Assembly: GCA_038503065.1 (NCBI GenBank)
Contig: JBCAMK010000021.1
Location: forward strand, 682,001-746,000
From: Paragyromitra xinjiangensis
Taxonomy: Eukaryota > Ascomycota > Pezizomycetes > Pezizales > Discinaceae
DNA length: 64,000 nucleotides
Reading direction: 5' to 3'
Shown here: piece after piece, positions 35,201 through 48,513 of the stretch
Numbering within the stretch: position 1 is the stretch's first letter
Layout: every line of letters starts with the position of its first letter
Position numbers and translations under genes: made by a program
Notes under the pieces: generated by a model
Told to the model about the DNA's origin: nothing
The model's database searches: none
Seen by the model: only the letters and a program-made list of their open reading frames with translations

Positions 35201-36820
35201 GTTTACTGCGTTGATAATGTTGTTCCTGATCATGTCGTTGGAGATTCTTTCCGTCTGAGACAAGTTATCCTGAATCTTGTCGGCAACGCCATTAAATTCA
35301 CTGAAAGCGGCGAAGTCAAGTTGACAATCCGGCAAACCGACCAATCCCGCTGCCACGATAACGAATATTGTTTTGAGTTCTCGGTTTCAGATACCGGAAT
35401 TGGAATCCAATCGGATAAACTAGATCTGATTTTTGACACTTTCTGTCAAGCCGATGGGTCTACGACTAGGAAATTCGGTGGTACGGGTCTTGGATTATCG
35501 ATTTCGAAGAGACTAGTCAACCTTATGGGTGGTGATGTCTGGGTCAAGAGCCAGTACGGGCAAGGAAGCACATTCTACTTCACATGTATTGTGCGCCTAG
35601 CACCAACCGAGCTCAGCGGAATCATGCCTCAGCTCAAGCCTTACAAGGGTCATCATGTCCTATTTATCGACAAGAACCGTGAGAATGCTGATATTCCGGA
35701 GATGTTGAGAATGCTCGACCTGGTACCAATTGTTGTGCATTCCGCCCAAGAAGCACCATTACCGGACATGAACAACGGACGGAAGGGTGTGATGTACGAC
35801 GTCATACTAGTTGATTCTATGGACACCGCATTGAAATTACGGACACTGGATGAGTTCAAGTACATCCCGCTTGTCCTGCTCTGCCCGATAATCCAGGTCT
35901 CATTGAAGTCAACCCTCGATTTGGGTATTACCTCGTATATGACTACACCATGCCTACCTATCGACCTTGGTAATGGCATGATTCCGGCTTTGGAGGGAAG
36001 GGCCGCGCCTTCAGTTTCTGAAAACTCAAAATCCTTCAATCTTCTGTTGGCTGAAGACAACATCGTCAATCAGAAGTTAGCTGTGAAAATCTTAGAGAAG
36101 TATCATCACACCGTGGAGGTTGTTGAGAACGGTCTACAGGCTTTGGAGGCTGTCAAGAATAAGCGTTATGACGTTATATTGATGGATGTGCAGATGCCGG
36201 TCATGGTAAGAACATTCGGTTAGAGGCCTTGCCTGATAAAAAGTTGCTTACAGGTTATATCATTTAGGGTGGTTTCGAAGCAACCGCGAAGATTCGTGAG
36301 TACGAGAAAGAAGCCGGTCTTTCGCGGACGCCTATCGTTGCCTTAACGGCCCATGCCATGTTGGGTGATCGAGAAAAGTGTATTCAGGCTCAGATGGATG
36401 AATACCTGTCCAAGCCTCTGAAGCAGAATACACTAATACAAGTCATCCTCAAGGTAATAACTCGAAATGGACGTTGCCACCCAGACGGTATTTGGGACGC
36501 AAAGTCGAGCAGACTTACTAACATCGGAACAGTGCGCGACTCTTGGAGGGCCACTCCTGGAAAGAGGCAGCGGACTCCTGTCAGCATCGATGCCGGACGA
36601 CAGCGAACGGGTGAACAGAGTCATAAGCGGAGCAAACATGACGAGGAGTCGACCACTACTAGAACCTCGAGCAGCGACAGTTGCTGTGACGACCGCGTTA
36701 CCACCAACCTCGCAACAAATCATTGAGCTGGCAGATGATGACCTGATTGAAAATGAGCGGGTGAGTCAAGATGTAGCCCTCCTCTCTTATGGAAACCCCA
36801 GACGGTTGATCGCAAGCTAA
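32270..36820 (+). CDS. nik1: Class III hybrid histidine kinase (Nik1/Os-1 type)
   Basis: Cytoplasmic osmosensing two-component kinase upstream of the HOG MAP kinase relay; target of phenylpyrrole and dicarboximide fungicides in other fungi. Nine exons: 32270-32864, 32953-33174, 33270-33511, 33575-34117, 34184-34786, 34848-34965, 35091-36205, 36268-36453, 36533-36820, about 1,303 residues. An N-terminal coiled region is followed by a chain of six HAMP units (each with a TTAVAxGDLxxKI-like core). Then come the H-box [19 protein letters not shown] (phospho-His723), the ATPase N and G boxes ([28 protein letters not shown]), and a receiver domain with phospho-Asp1140 in [10 protein letters not shown]. 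No membrane segment. The last exon may instead splice from 36757 (GTGAGT) to 36830 and end near 36924, giving a different tail. Confidence 0.93.
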
Positions 36821-38451
36821 AATAATAGGTCGCTCCCTGTAGGCACTGTACCGATCGCATAGCAGCTGAGAGGAGAACGGAGAGTCAGAATTGGATATGG
36901 AGATGGTTGGGATATCATTGATATGTAGAGGCCTTTATTGTTATAGCTGCGCGTGGAGAAAGACCGGGGGAGAGGGTGACGAGTCCCATTTGCACTCATT
37001 TTGCGACGATGACACTTTCTTGACCCGTCGTTGCGGGTCACCGTCGGACGAGGGCTTCGTCAGCATTTTAAAAGCATTCTCTTTTTTTTACATATCGCCC
37101 CTTCCGAAAGAACCTGCGAGGAAAATATGGGGAGAGGAGAAAAATTTAGGCGACGAAGCGGCTCGGTCAATTTTCTTTCTGTTTTATCTATTCATTGTGC
37201 CGGTGACGCACAATATTGGTGTGGAGATATCCTTGTATGTGTTTGCGGGCTGTGCGTTGTGTGTTTCTGTCATTTGCTGTGATTTTTATGGTGTGGTTTG
37301 GTTGGTAGGGTCTATTGATTTTGTTTGCTTTCCCTTTGATTTCCTTTTAGTTTTATTCATTGCGATTCGTACAGGATTTTACGTTTTTTATCTCATTTCC
37401 TTGGCTTTTTGGATTTTGTCATTCCCGAAATGTTTTCATGTTTACCAATATACCTCTGCATTTACTTTTCGATTTTTATCTTCCCAGATATGGGGGCGGA
37501 AATATTGCATATCATACTTTTCATAACATATCAACTTTTCATTGCGATTCTTTCTAGTCGCGGGTTTACTTTCGGCTTTTGGTCATCGCCACACTTGTTG
37601 GTTATGAAGCGGGATAAGGGCCTGTGATGAATTCAGGTTTCTTTGGGAGTGCAAATTTTTGAGGTGTTGGTATTTTGTCAAGAAGAAAGATGATGGGAGG
37701 ATCAGAAGGCATTGATCTAATATGTGCGCCAATATATTTTGAGCTATTCTACCTAAACTTTGGGACACTATCCACCACTAAATATTACCACTGCTTGTTA
37801 CCTGATGCCACTCGCTTACTCAGGCGGGTCTCTATTGCGTAGCTCTTCCCCACGCGGTCATCTGATGTAGCAAATTTTTCAGGTGTGAAGGTTGAATTCT
37901 GCATCTCGGAATGGTTTGGGCGGGGCTAAGGGAAAAAAGTGGGGGGAAATCAACCTGCATGATGTTGATAGGTGTCTAAAACTTGGGAATTTTGGTCGCG
38001 CAGACGAATCCGATCTTTCCCTGATGGATATGTGAGCCTTCGGATCACCGAATTTAGATGTCTCGGCCAAATAAAAATTTACCCGAGACAAAAAATTTAG
38101 TCCCACAGCCAATCAGGTACTCGGAACTCGGAACTCGTTCACCGAGAAGGGGGATTGTTACAACTTCGACAAAGCATATCAAGAAGCGCGACAAATGCCC
38201 GCTTTGATATGTGACGTGAATTTATACAATAGGATAATATGAGATTGGAGGAAATAACTACAGGTATGCTTGTGATATTTGTACGCAGCTTACGCCAGTC
38301 AATATGCTACCAATTTTCTTTCATTGACATACTATTTGGCGCAGAAACCCAGTCCTCCTCTTTTACGGTAAACAGACATTTAAGCTCAGCGGATATATTC
38401 GCACTCTGCCTATTTCCCATATTCATGGGCAGGCGCGAGCCCTATGGTAAC
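36821..38451. other. Intergenic, T-rich 3' region
   Basis: Region between the histidine kinase (+) and the ATPase inhibitor (-). A 211-codon plus frame (36891-37526) is rich in Phe, Cys, Ile and Val because the DNA is T-rich; I read it as 3' untranslated or spacer DNA. Confidence 0.45.
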
Positions 38452-38968
38452 TTAGTTCTTCTCTCCGCCTTGTTCCTTGGTGAGTTCATCGCTATAGGCT
38501 CCGTCAGCGAGAGGGCTAGTAAAGCAGACTGAGACAAACTCACAGGTGAGCATCTAAATCATCCAGATGTTTGCGCTGTTGCTTAAGTTTTTCTTTCAGT
38601 TGCAGCTTCAAAGAAAGTTAGCAGTGATATCAAATAATAAATGACAAGAGTCATACAAGCTTTGCTTTCTCCTGTTGGCGGACATAATAGTCCTCTGCAG
38701 CCTTCTCGCGTTTGGTGAAAGCATCACTTAGAGTCCCACCGATTAGCAATATGTCCAATGCATGATAATGCTCCTCCTCTTCGTCATCCACATTATCCTG
38801 CACTTGAAATGGAGGTGCAATAAAATTGACTCACCCAGCAGCCTCTCCGGTAGGACGAGAAAAACCGCTACCTGTTGACCCCTCAGAGGAATAGCATCGA
38901 GAAGTCATAACGATGGGCGATAAGCGGTTAACGCGAAGGAAAGAGCGAGAAATGGTTGTACGAAGCAT
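38452..38968 (-). CDS. INH1: Mitochondrial F1F0-ATPase inhibitor (IF1/Inh1)
   Basis: Small matrix protein that blocks ATP hydrolysis by the F1F0 synthase when the membrane potential collapses. Four small exons: 38835-38968, 38657-38726, 38544-38605, 38452-38491, giving 101 residues. The N terminus (MLRTTISRSFLRVNRL, then TSRCYSSEG) is a basic mitochondrial presequence. The inhibitory segment is GDAFTKREKAAEDYYVRQQ, followed after an intron by a coiled-coil helix (LKEKLKQQRKHLDDLDAHL) and the tail DELTKEQGGEKN. No exon is long enough to stand out alone; phases agree at all three junctions. Alternative stop at 38540 if the third intron is retained. Family call strong. Confidence 0.88.
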
Positions 38969-39374
38969 TTTTTATTTCGTTGGTGATGGATAATTGAGTT
39001 GGGGTTGGTATGTTAGAGTGGGGTTCTCTCGTAAATAATCTTGGGCCTTGGTTGAAGTAGTTGGGGTTGCGGTTGGTGGTGAGACGGACGGGTGACGACA
39101 GGCTGAACGACGATCAGGCCATGTGCTGGTAGACGCCCCGCTAGGCTACATCAACGATAACAAATTGTATGGATTTCTTTCTGGACGTGGAAAATATTTA
39201 GATGGAACCTGATTATCGCTATACTTAGATCTTCCAACTCTATCTATGCCGTTTTTATTTTTTCTACGCTGCAGTCCACTGATAGTCCTGGGCCTGAGGC
39301 TCTTGTTCCTTGTTTTTACATTCCTGTAGCAAAACGTCATGGCCACGAGCCTCATGAATACAGGGCCATTACTA

Positions 39375-39531
39375 CAGTCGCTCTTGGGTCAACGACGAAA
39401 CTGGGCCAGCGACGAACAGCGCTTGAACAGCAGGAAAAACTAGCCCTAAGCCATTAATACTGGTTGCTTTACTCCTCTCTAGACCCCTGTTCGTCACTGG
39501 CCTAGTCTCGTCGCTGACCCAGGAGCGACTG
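39375..39531. mobile_element. Pogo/mariner-like MITE, 157 bp
   Basis: A non-coding element with 45-bp terminal inverted repeats (39375-39419 and 39487-39531) that begin CAGTCGCTC and match at 40 of 45 positions; all five mismatches are transitions. The 67-bp centre is unique. TA dinucleotides flank both ends (39373-39374 and 39532-39533), the expected target-site duplication of Tc1/mariner-pogo transposons. No transposase is present, so any movement would rely on an enzyme encoded elsewhere. Class inferred from termini; no second copy was seen in this window. Confidence 0.75.
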
Positions 39532-40190
39532 TACTCTTGGTATCATACATAGGGTAGAGGGTTGATATGGTGACGGGGTGTGAAACAGCCTGCAACCCAT
39601 CTGAAAGCACTGGAGGTAAGGGGAAGCTCCTTGGTTTTCGGGTGCAAGGAATTCATTCTTGGTGGACAGAATCTTCGTTTGGTTTCTTGTTTTTCTTCTT
39701 TCTCCTACTGTTCCCTTCTGAGAACCCTAATACATTCTTTTGTACAAGCACTTGGAGCTTTAAACAACTTCAGGTATCTCTAGACACAACTCTGAACCAT
39801 ATAGTCAATGTACCTATAGAGCTTCGTTCTCAGACTCCCTCTGGCTTGGAAATATGTCGTTGTCACCATGTCTGAAGTTTGGGCAAGACGCAAATCGAAC
39901 ATAATTTGCAGCAATTTGCGGGGTCCCGAAGTAGCAAGGATCATCGCACCTTGGTTGTTGTCCCCTTTCCCTCTGCCGCGCCCACTGCCCACGCAACGAA
40001 CTAGCCCACTTTCCCTCCCACCTAACACATCATCGACGACCATCTAAACCTCCTTCTTCCCCCTCAATCTTCTCCTTCATATCTGCACCTTTCTGCCACT
40101 ATCACCGTCCATCATCCTGCTACCATTTTCTTCTCTACAGCTATTCCTAAACCTAACAATCTCCTCACCAAATATCAAAGGTAACTATTT

Positions 40191-40679
40191 TCTTTCTATC
40201 TATCTTGTAGTGCCCTTCTTATTTTTCCTATCTGTTTTCCCCTTTTGCTAGCACCGAAAGCTGTGAGGAGAATTTTTAATCCCCAAAAATATTCAGAGGC
40301 TCCAAATTTTTTGGGAGAAGCTCTACTGCTAGTGGTGTGTTGCTCTGATGAAAGGCCTCACTATCATGTTGCTGTTATCAGGAGAGTAACATAGAGCGGG
40401 GTTGTGGTTCCTATTGCTGCTACTATCATAACCTTAACCCAACGTCCTTCATCTCCTCCATCCTCATCTACGTTATATCTATAGATTTCTACAAGATGCA
40501 GTGTTTTCTATCGTGTGAGATCTTCGGTTGTTGATGTAACGAGCTGTTTTTATTGCTGTTTTTTGTTTCGATTTCTGTTGTGTTTTGCTTTTTTACCCCT
40601 CTACTAATCTAGAAGCGGGGCGCAACCAGCATCTATTCATTCCTAATATGAAATTCCTGCTTACTAGTGTGAAATACAG
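40191..40679 (+). other. Probable 5' UTR intron of the 14-3-3 gene
   Basis: A donor at CAAAG|GTAACT and an acceptor GAAATACAG|A lie ten bases before the 14-3-3 ATG, with a CT-rich leader upstream. The 489-nt intervening stretch is unusually long compared with other introns here. Long leader introns are common in highly expressed fungal genes; this is inference. Confidence 0.5.
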
Positions 40680-40689
40680 ATCTTAAAAA

Positions 40690-41707
<1,018 letters not shown>

Positions 41708-44700
41708 ATTAAGCAAGGAAATAGGGGGATGGGTGGAGGGGAAAGCAGGTAAAAGTCAGAAATGGGATCGCGGCTATAAAAGTCAAGTGGGTCATTAAAT
41801 TAGGTTGAGATAACCGCAAGTCTGGCGTCCTAATCTGCTGGGTGTTGAAATCTTCGTTTCTCTCTTATGGACCCACGAGCTCTCGGTCTTTTTTCTTTAC
41901 CGTTTGGTTCAATTGAAATAGTTCTTTTTTTAAACTTCGAGTCTCAGTTCTCTTTTTTCTTTCATTTTTCTACCTCTTGATTTTAAATGGCTTGGTGCGA
42001 CGTGTAGGCTCACAGGTCTACTATGCTTTTAGTATGGTTTGTTTCTGATCATGTGGGGATTCCTGTGCTGTAGAATTGATACAGATTCCCAAGTTATTTC
42101 CGCAAGTATCTGAAGATAAACCATAATTTTGGGTAAGCTGGTTCCCTGGCAAAGATAAAATAAGGTAAGTGCTAGAAAGGGCCTGCAATGTTCAAAATCC
42201 ATCCCCAGCACATAAAAGCCCCTACTTTAACGATTCTATTCCTATGGAATTACGGCTACCGAAGTCACCTCGTCATAGTTGACCACTTGTATGTAAGTAC
42301 ATGCATACCATAAGAAAATCAATTTTCTACCAAGCCATACTTACAATCTTTGATGTAACTGTTTTACGCTAGTTTTCTCTACTCTTCCTCCTAAAACACT
42401 TAAGGTAATAATTATTTGCCCTAATGTCCCCTACGCTATGTGCAAAGCCCTTGTGATTTCTAAATAAGTTTAATTAGGGTTTTCCCATTGAATTCGAGGT
42501 TACTGCTCAAACTTAATCGACGTGAAAGTTCCGACAAACAAGGACTGGATCCAACTTAAAAGGATCAGCACCACAGCTATTAACTTAGGTGATTATTATT
42601 ATGGTTTCCATCAGATGTATACTTTTGTGGCTAGTATTCATTGCTTTCGATGAACGTATGTACGCATGTATGTATATTTACCCCTCCCTATAATGATACG
42701 TAGTTAGATATGCACTCTTAGTGCATGTACCTTCTCTCTACGGATCCATTTCCCTTCAGATACATTCTCCAATCATTATGATTTTTTTTTAAAGCTAGGA
42801 TCATGGGAGGTCATTCGAGTTTTAGCCACGACGAATGCTCAATATTTTCAAGCCTGCAAGGCACAAGAGACATAACTTCATACCAAGCCTGAATTTTAAG
42901 CGACCTTACTCACGGTATTAGTATTAGACAAGTTTTATCTCACACGTATTCACATTTGCGTGATTTAGACGAGTTTTGGCAACCATAGCTAGGCAAGTGC
43001 GTCAGGAAATCTGTCAAGAGCGACGGTAGAACTTACAGCATGTCCAATTGTTAGTGAAGGACAGCAACTCTGTCACTGCGCCGCCTGCTTCGCTGGCACT
43101 TGATCTTGTAATAAAGGATTTCCGATTCGCCTAACCACCCGGAGGGAGTTAAGTGCTTGTCAAAGACAATCATGGATCTTGGCCAGCTTGGCCTCGATCC
43201 TCTGATGGCGCTCTTTATCTAATTGCCTTCGACTCCAGTAAGTAGCTTACGCGCCTTGTTTTCCATGGGGCCCTTTCGGACCTTTCTTTATGGAGCTCGG
43301 ACCTGTGCAGGGGCTTTTTCTTCGCAAATTTGTTTTTGGCCATGGGGGTCTGCAGTTCGGTCCACCCAGATATCGAGCATTCCTGTAGATCGCCGGTAGC
43401 ATGAAGGGGAGGAATTTGCGGTGGAACGTGAGTGTGAATCACCAACATATGTACCTAGGGTATGTTGTCCTGGGTACATATGATCCCACATTGGGTGTGG
43501 AACATGTGACTTTTTATTTCCTTTGTTTTTTATGCAGGTGCTCCTTTTTGAACATCTGAGACCTCGATTTGAGGTGCGGAATGCCAAACAGACTGCCGGG
43601 TAGCATTAGTATGCATATGACATAGCACAGATAGCTTCCTTCTTTGGTGATGAGTGGTGGCTATTGGATACCGAGGTGGTCTCGGAATGTAGCCGGTTTC
43701 CAACTACCCGCCGTATCATAGCAGGGCTAGGAAGACCCTATCCTCCGAATGCCGGAATGGTTATTGGTGGTTGATAGAGGGGAAAGGCTGCGCCGAGCAT
43801 GCTCCTTTGCTGAAAGATTCGATAGGTATCATAGGCATGTACCGGCAGCCCAAAGCGGTACTTGTTGTTCATCCGGCAGACCATGAGAATGGCATATAGC
43901 GCTGTTTACGAGCGTAGGTAGGTCTCAGCTGCGGGCTCCGTAGCAGATAGCCACTCTTCACTTGATATGGGTGGCTATTTGTTGTGCAATTTCCTTCGGA
44001 GAAGATTTCACCCATCCGTGCCTCCGTGGGTACATTGAACATGCAGCTATGCGCACCAGGCTGGTTGCTGGGAAAGCTTGACGTACGGACGATTGCAGCA
44101 AGATCTTGTAATCCAGGAACCCGGAGTAGGATGTGCACCGCGACCAACGGGAGTAAAGAAACGAATGTCTGAACTTATTGCGAAACATCAGGTCCTCCTC
44201 GTCCATGGTCAAGGATCTTCCGCGGCCACAATCCCGCTCGGACGGGGAACAGGGCCACATGCCTATCGTTATTTGACAGCAGCTTGTCGTGCGTCCTTTG
44301 ATGACTGTCCGCCACAAAATCAACGCGCGGAAGCCCATCCGACGATCTCATACAAATGCAGAATTTTATTTTTCGTTGCCCTTTTAAGTGACTTTTGCAA
44401 AAGCTTTCGTCCAATCTTTCCGCGATAGCAGTGATAGCAGCCAAATTAGGAACGATTGGCACGGAAAAGCCCGGTTACACATAGTCTTACATAAGTACTC
44501 GAACCTTGTCTTTCCCCAGATTGCGAATGAAGAGGCAGATCTGATATGCACATATGACCTGACGTCTTCTCGCTTGTTGCCCTGAAGTTTTTGTTTGCAA
44601 CTAAGCATCGTCGACTTGTCGTTGGATCGTGGGCATGTCGCAAGAACAGCAAGGGGGGGTGCATAAAATTGGGGATGAGATGCGCCATTTGCCCAATTCC

Positions 44701-46133
44701 ACGCTAGGTTTTGGGGTATCCCTTGCAAAAGCTTGCAGGTGGGTCTCAACTCTCCTCAACTTCGACCCGCGATCGTTTTCTTTCCTTTTTTCTCTCTAGC
44801 TCAGGCGAACATTGCAATGGGTGCGAAATACGAGAAGAATGGGATATCTCCACTGGATTGTGTTGGCTGCTTGGTAGACTTTCTTTGATGGCCAGAGATG
44901 AACGCGGGAAATGACTGCATGTCGTTGAGTCGACATTGATATTGGTGATTCCTGTGCTCAGACCTGCTCTGATCCCAAAGGGTAACTTTTCATTTGACGC
45001 CTCTAGCCAATTCGTAATTCATCGAGTTCAGCGTCTCATCGCTGCTCTTTCGCAGCGTGCATGGGGACCATTGGCCTCCTTCTGTCTCGTGTTTTATATT
45101 GAGGCCGAGTGCTGCTGTGGTGGATGAACCATTTATTCCAATTTATTGAGTACTTTTTTTCCTGTTTTTGCTTTATTTCATGGCCAGAATGGAAAGGATT
45201 ATTGCTGGGCCCTGCGTCAACCGGCAGTGAAGGCCAAATAGGTCTCCTTTTTTCTTTCCTTTTTTCTACTTCGCACTTTTCTCAGGTCGTGTTTTTTTAG
45301 CACAAGCAAGTCCGATGGACGGAGCATCCTCCATAGCACATTTTGCCCAAGCTGCGACTAAGACAAGCATGCTGCCAATTACGCACTTTGGTCACCTTAC
45401 TGGAGAGTGACATGCGTGTTCGTAGGCAGAGAAGCCCAAGAAATGAAAGACTCCTCTAAGGCTGCAGATGCCCACCCCCCCCCCATTCTCCTTCCCTATT
45501 TTCCCTGATGGTGGTTCGCCCCTCCATCAGCCCAACCAACCCGAGGCCCGCTTGAATACGCGCGAAACAAAATTTTCTTCAAATTGGCTTTTTTAGTCAC
45601 CGAACCTAAAAGCGATCACACCCAACGCCGCCATAAGTTACATAGTACGCACACGCACCCGTTACATACTCTACGTCCAGCAACCCGCACCAACGCAGTC
45701 CGTAGTATCTTCTGGCCCGTCCGGACGCCCCACCGCCCACATCAACCCTATTTTATCTCTCGTTCCCCCTCTCCACCCCTCCTCTCTCCCTCATCTCGGA
45801 TTTTTCACCATCACCGGCTCCGACAAACGTCGTTACATTGAGAAGGATTTCTGCAGGGTGCGGTTGTGGAAGGAAGTGAGTGTGTGTGTTGAGAGTGTGA
45901 GTGAAGCTGTGTGCATGAGAGTGTGATGAGAGTCGTGTAAGAGGATGTGCTGAGTAGGGTTGGGAGTAGAGCCACAAGAATCATTGATTAAAGGTATGAA
46001 CCTCTTTTTACAATTTTTTTCTTCTTCTATTTCCTTCCTTTCACCAGTCCATCACTACTTGTGAGACTAACCTCGTCCTCAGGACAAAAAGAATTACACC
46101 GAATTTCGTTATATAAATTATCAACTTATCAAC
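41708..46133. other. Long intergenic, no gene seen
   Basis: About 4.4 kb between the 14-3-3 and CNBP-like genes. Short frames on both strands (43215-43587 minus, 43869-44749 minus, 43984-44428 plus) match no family. A strong short hairpin is at 43446-43482. From about 45480 the sequence is C- and then GT-rich and likely forms the CNBP promoter and leader. Confidence 0.45.
45994..46082 (+). other. Possible 5' UTR intron of the CNBP-like gene
   Basis: A donor AAAG|GTATGAA at 45994 and an acceptor TCCTCAG ending at 46082, with a T-rich stretch between, lie 51 bases before the ATG. The exon upstream is the GT-rich leader. Inferred from consensus only. Confidence 0.4.
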
Positions 46134-47210
<1,077 letters not shown>

Positions 47211-48513
47211 ATTTCTTGAAATATTTTTTCCCATCCAAAGATCAAAACATCTATTTCATTTGTTTTTTTGGAAGCATGGAAATTAATTCTATGGGTTCTG
47301 ACTACTTGACCTCCGGGGATTTACTGGTGTTTCGTGGAACTTGCTATTGGGATCAGATCTGTTACTATATATTCTTTCGGTTTCATACGGACAACGGTTT
47401 TTCTTTACTTTTTCAATGGTTGATCAGGACTTCTTTTCGTTGTTCATATTCTTATTCTTCCATCGTTGAATTTCGTTCAAGCTTTTCTGTGCATTCACGT
47501 TCCGCAAATCAACATGGCTACATACAACGGAAAATGTCGATGGGAGAGACAGTGCTTGGAAAGACCCACCGCCATTATTTTTGAAAGAATATTGACTACA
47601 GCTGTTGTCATCGAGGGAATGTGTTCAGTTAGGTCCACAATGTTATGGTATGTATATGCAAAATTTCTCTGGAGGTTGTACTAGAACAGACAATGGGCGC
47701 CAATCAGTGGACAGAATTTGGCTTTTGCGAGGGCAGGCACTACTTTCGAAAAAAACCAAGAACTCTGGATAATGAGTGATTTACTATGATTCAAGATTGG
47801 GCTAGCTTATCTCCAGATCCAAAATCGGCTTCTTGACCTGCATAAGATTTTCGATATCTTTCTTGCGAGGTTGTCCGAAACAAGGCATCATTGAAACCAC
47901 TCTTTCTTTAGGGATTGGGGTCGTACGATCATCATGTGAACTGCAGAAAGTGAGCAAACAAGGGGGGTTTGGTCGCACAGTAGAGATGTGGGCGGGCATG
48001 CGGGCGGTCTAGATTCGGGCCTCCATGCCTTGAGGCTGCATGGTTCATAATCCGTTTTCCTACGAAGCGTTCCAATAGAAATGGAACCTGGCGCCCAGCT
48101 GTCCCGACTACCGGGTCGTACGGGAAAGCCACCGTGGCTGGCTTAGATGAGCTTAAATGGACGTCAAGTAAGGTTCATGTTTCTTTTTCTTTCCTTCATT
48201 CTTTTCTTTTCTTTTTCCTCGAGAAAAATAAATGGAAAAAATTGCTTTTATTCATGTCCTCCATTGTATTGTATATGCGTCGATTTTCTTCAGCTGAATC
48301 TATCGGAGAGAAGTAAAGTAGTCCAAATCTATCTTGAAGACCATTAACTCGCCTGTCCTCTATCATTAACCACATTTTCCAGGTATTGTGAAAGATAGTC
48401 CTATCTGTGTAAGTAGTCCTCTCCCATAGAGATAGAATATAATTTCGCTTATATTTCAGTCAATCCCTCGCCAAATCTATACCGATTACCAACTTTCGAG
48501 ATTCGGAAGCCCG
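47211..48513. other. Convergent intergenic, no gene seen
   Basis: Spacer between the 3' ends of the CNBP-like (+) and DMC1 (-) genes. Frames here are T-rich and short; likely 3' untranslated regions and spacer. Confidence 0.45.

Larger units (their letters stand above)
38969..40689. other. Divergent spacer with MITE and 14-3-3 leader
   Basis: Promoter region shared by the ATPase inhibitor (-) and 14-3-3 (+). It holds the inverted-repeat element at 39375-39531 and a probable 5' UTR intron of the 14-3-3 gene at 40191-40679. No coding gene seen. Confidence 0.5.

Noticed and set aside
36891..37526. 211-codon plus-strand frame rich in Phe, Cys, Ile and Val
   Set aside because: Lies in T-rich sequence directly downstream of the histidine kinase; composition explains the open frame and no family pattern is seen.
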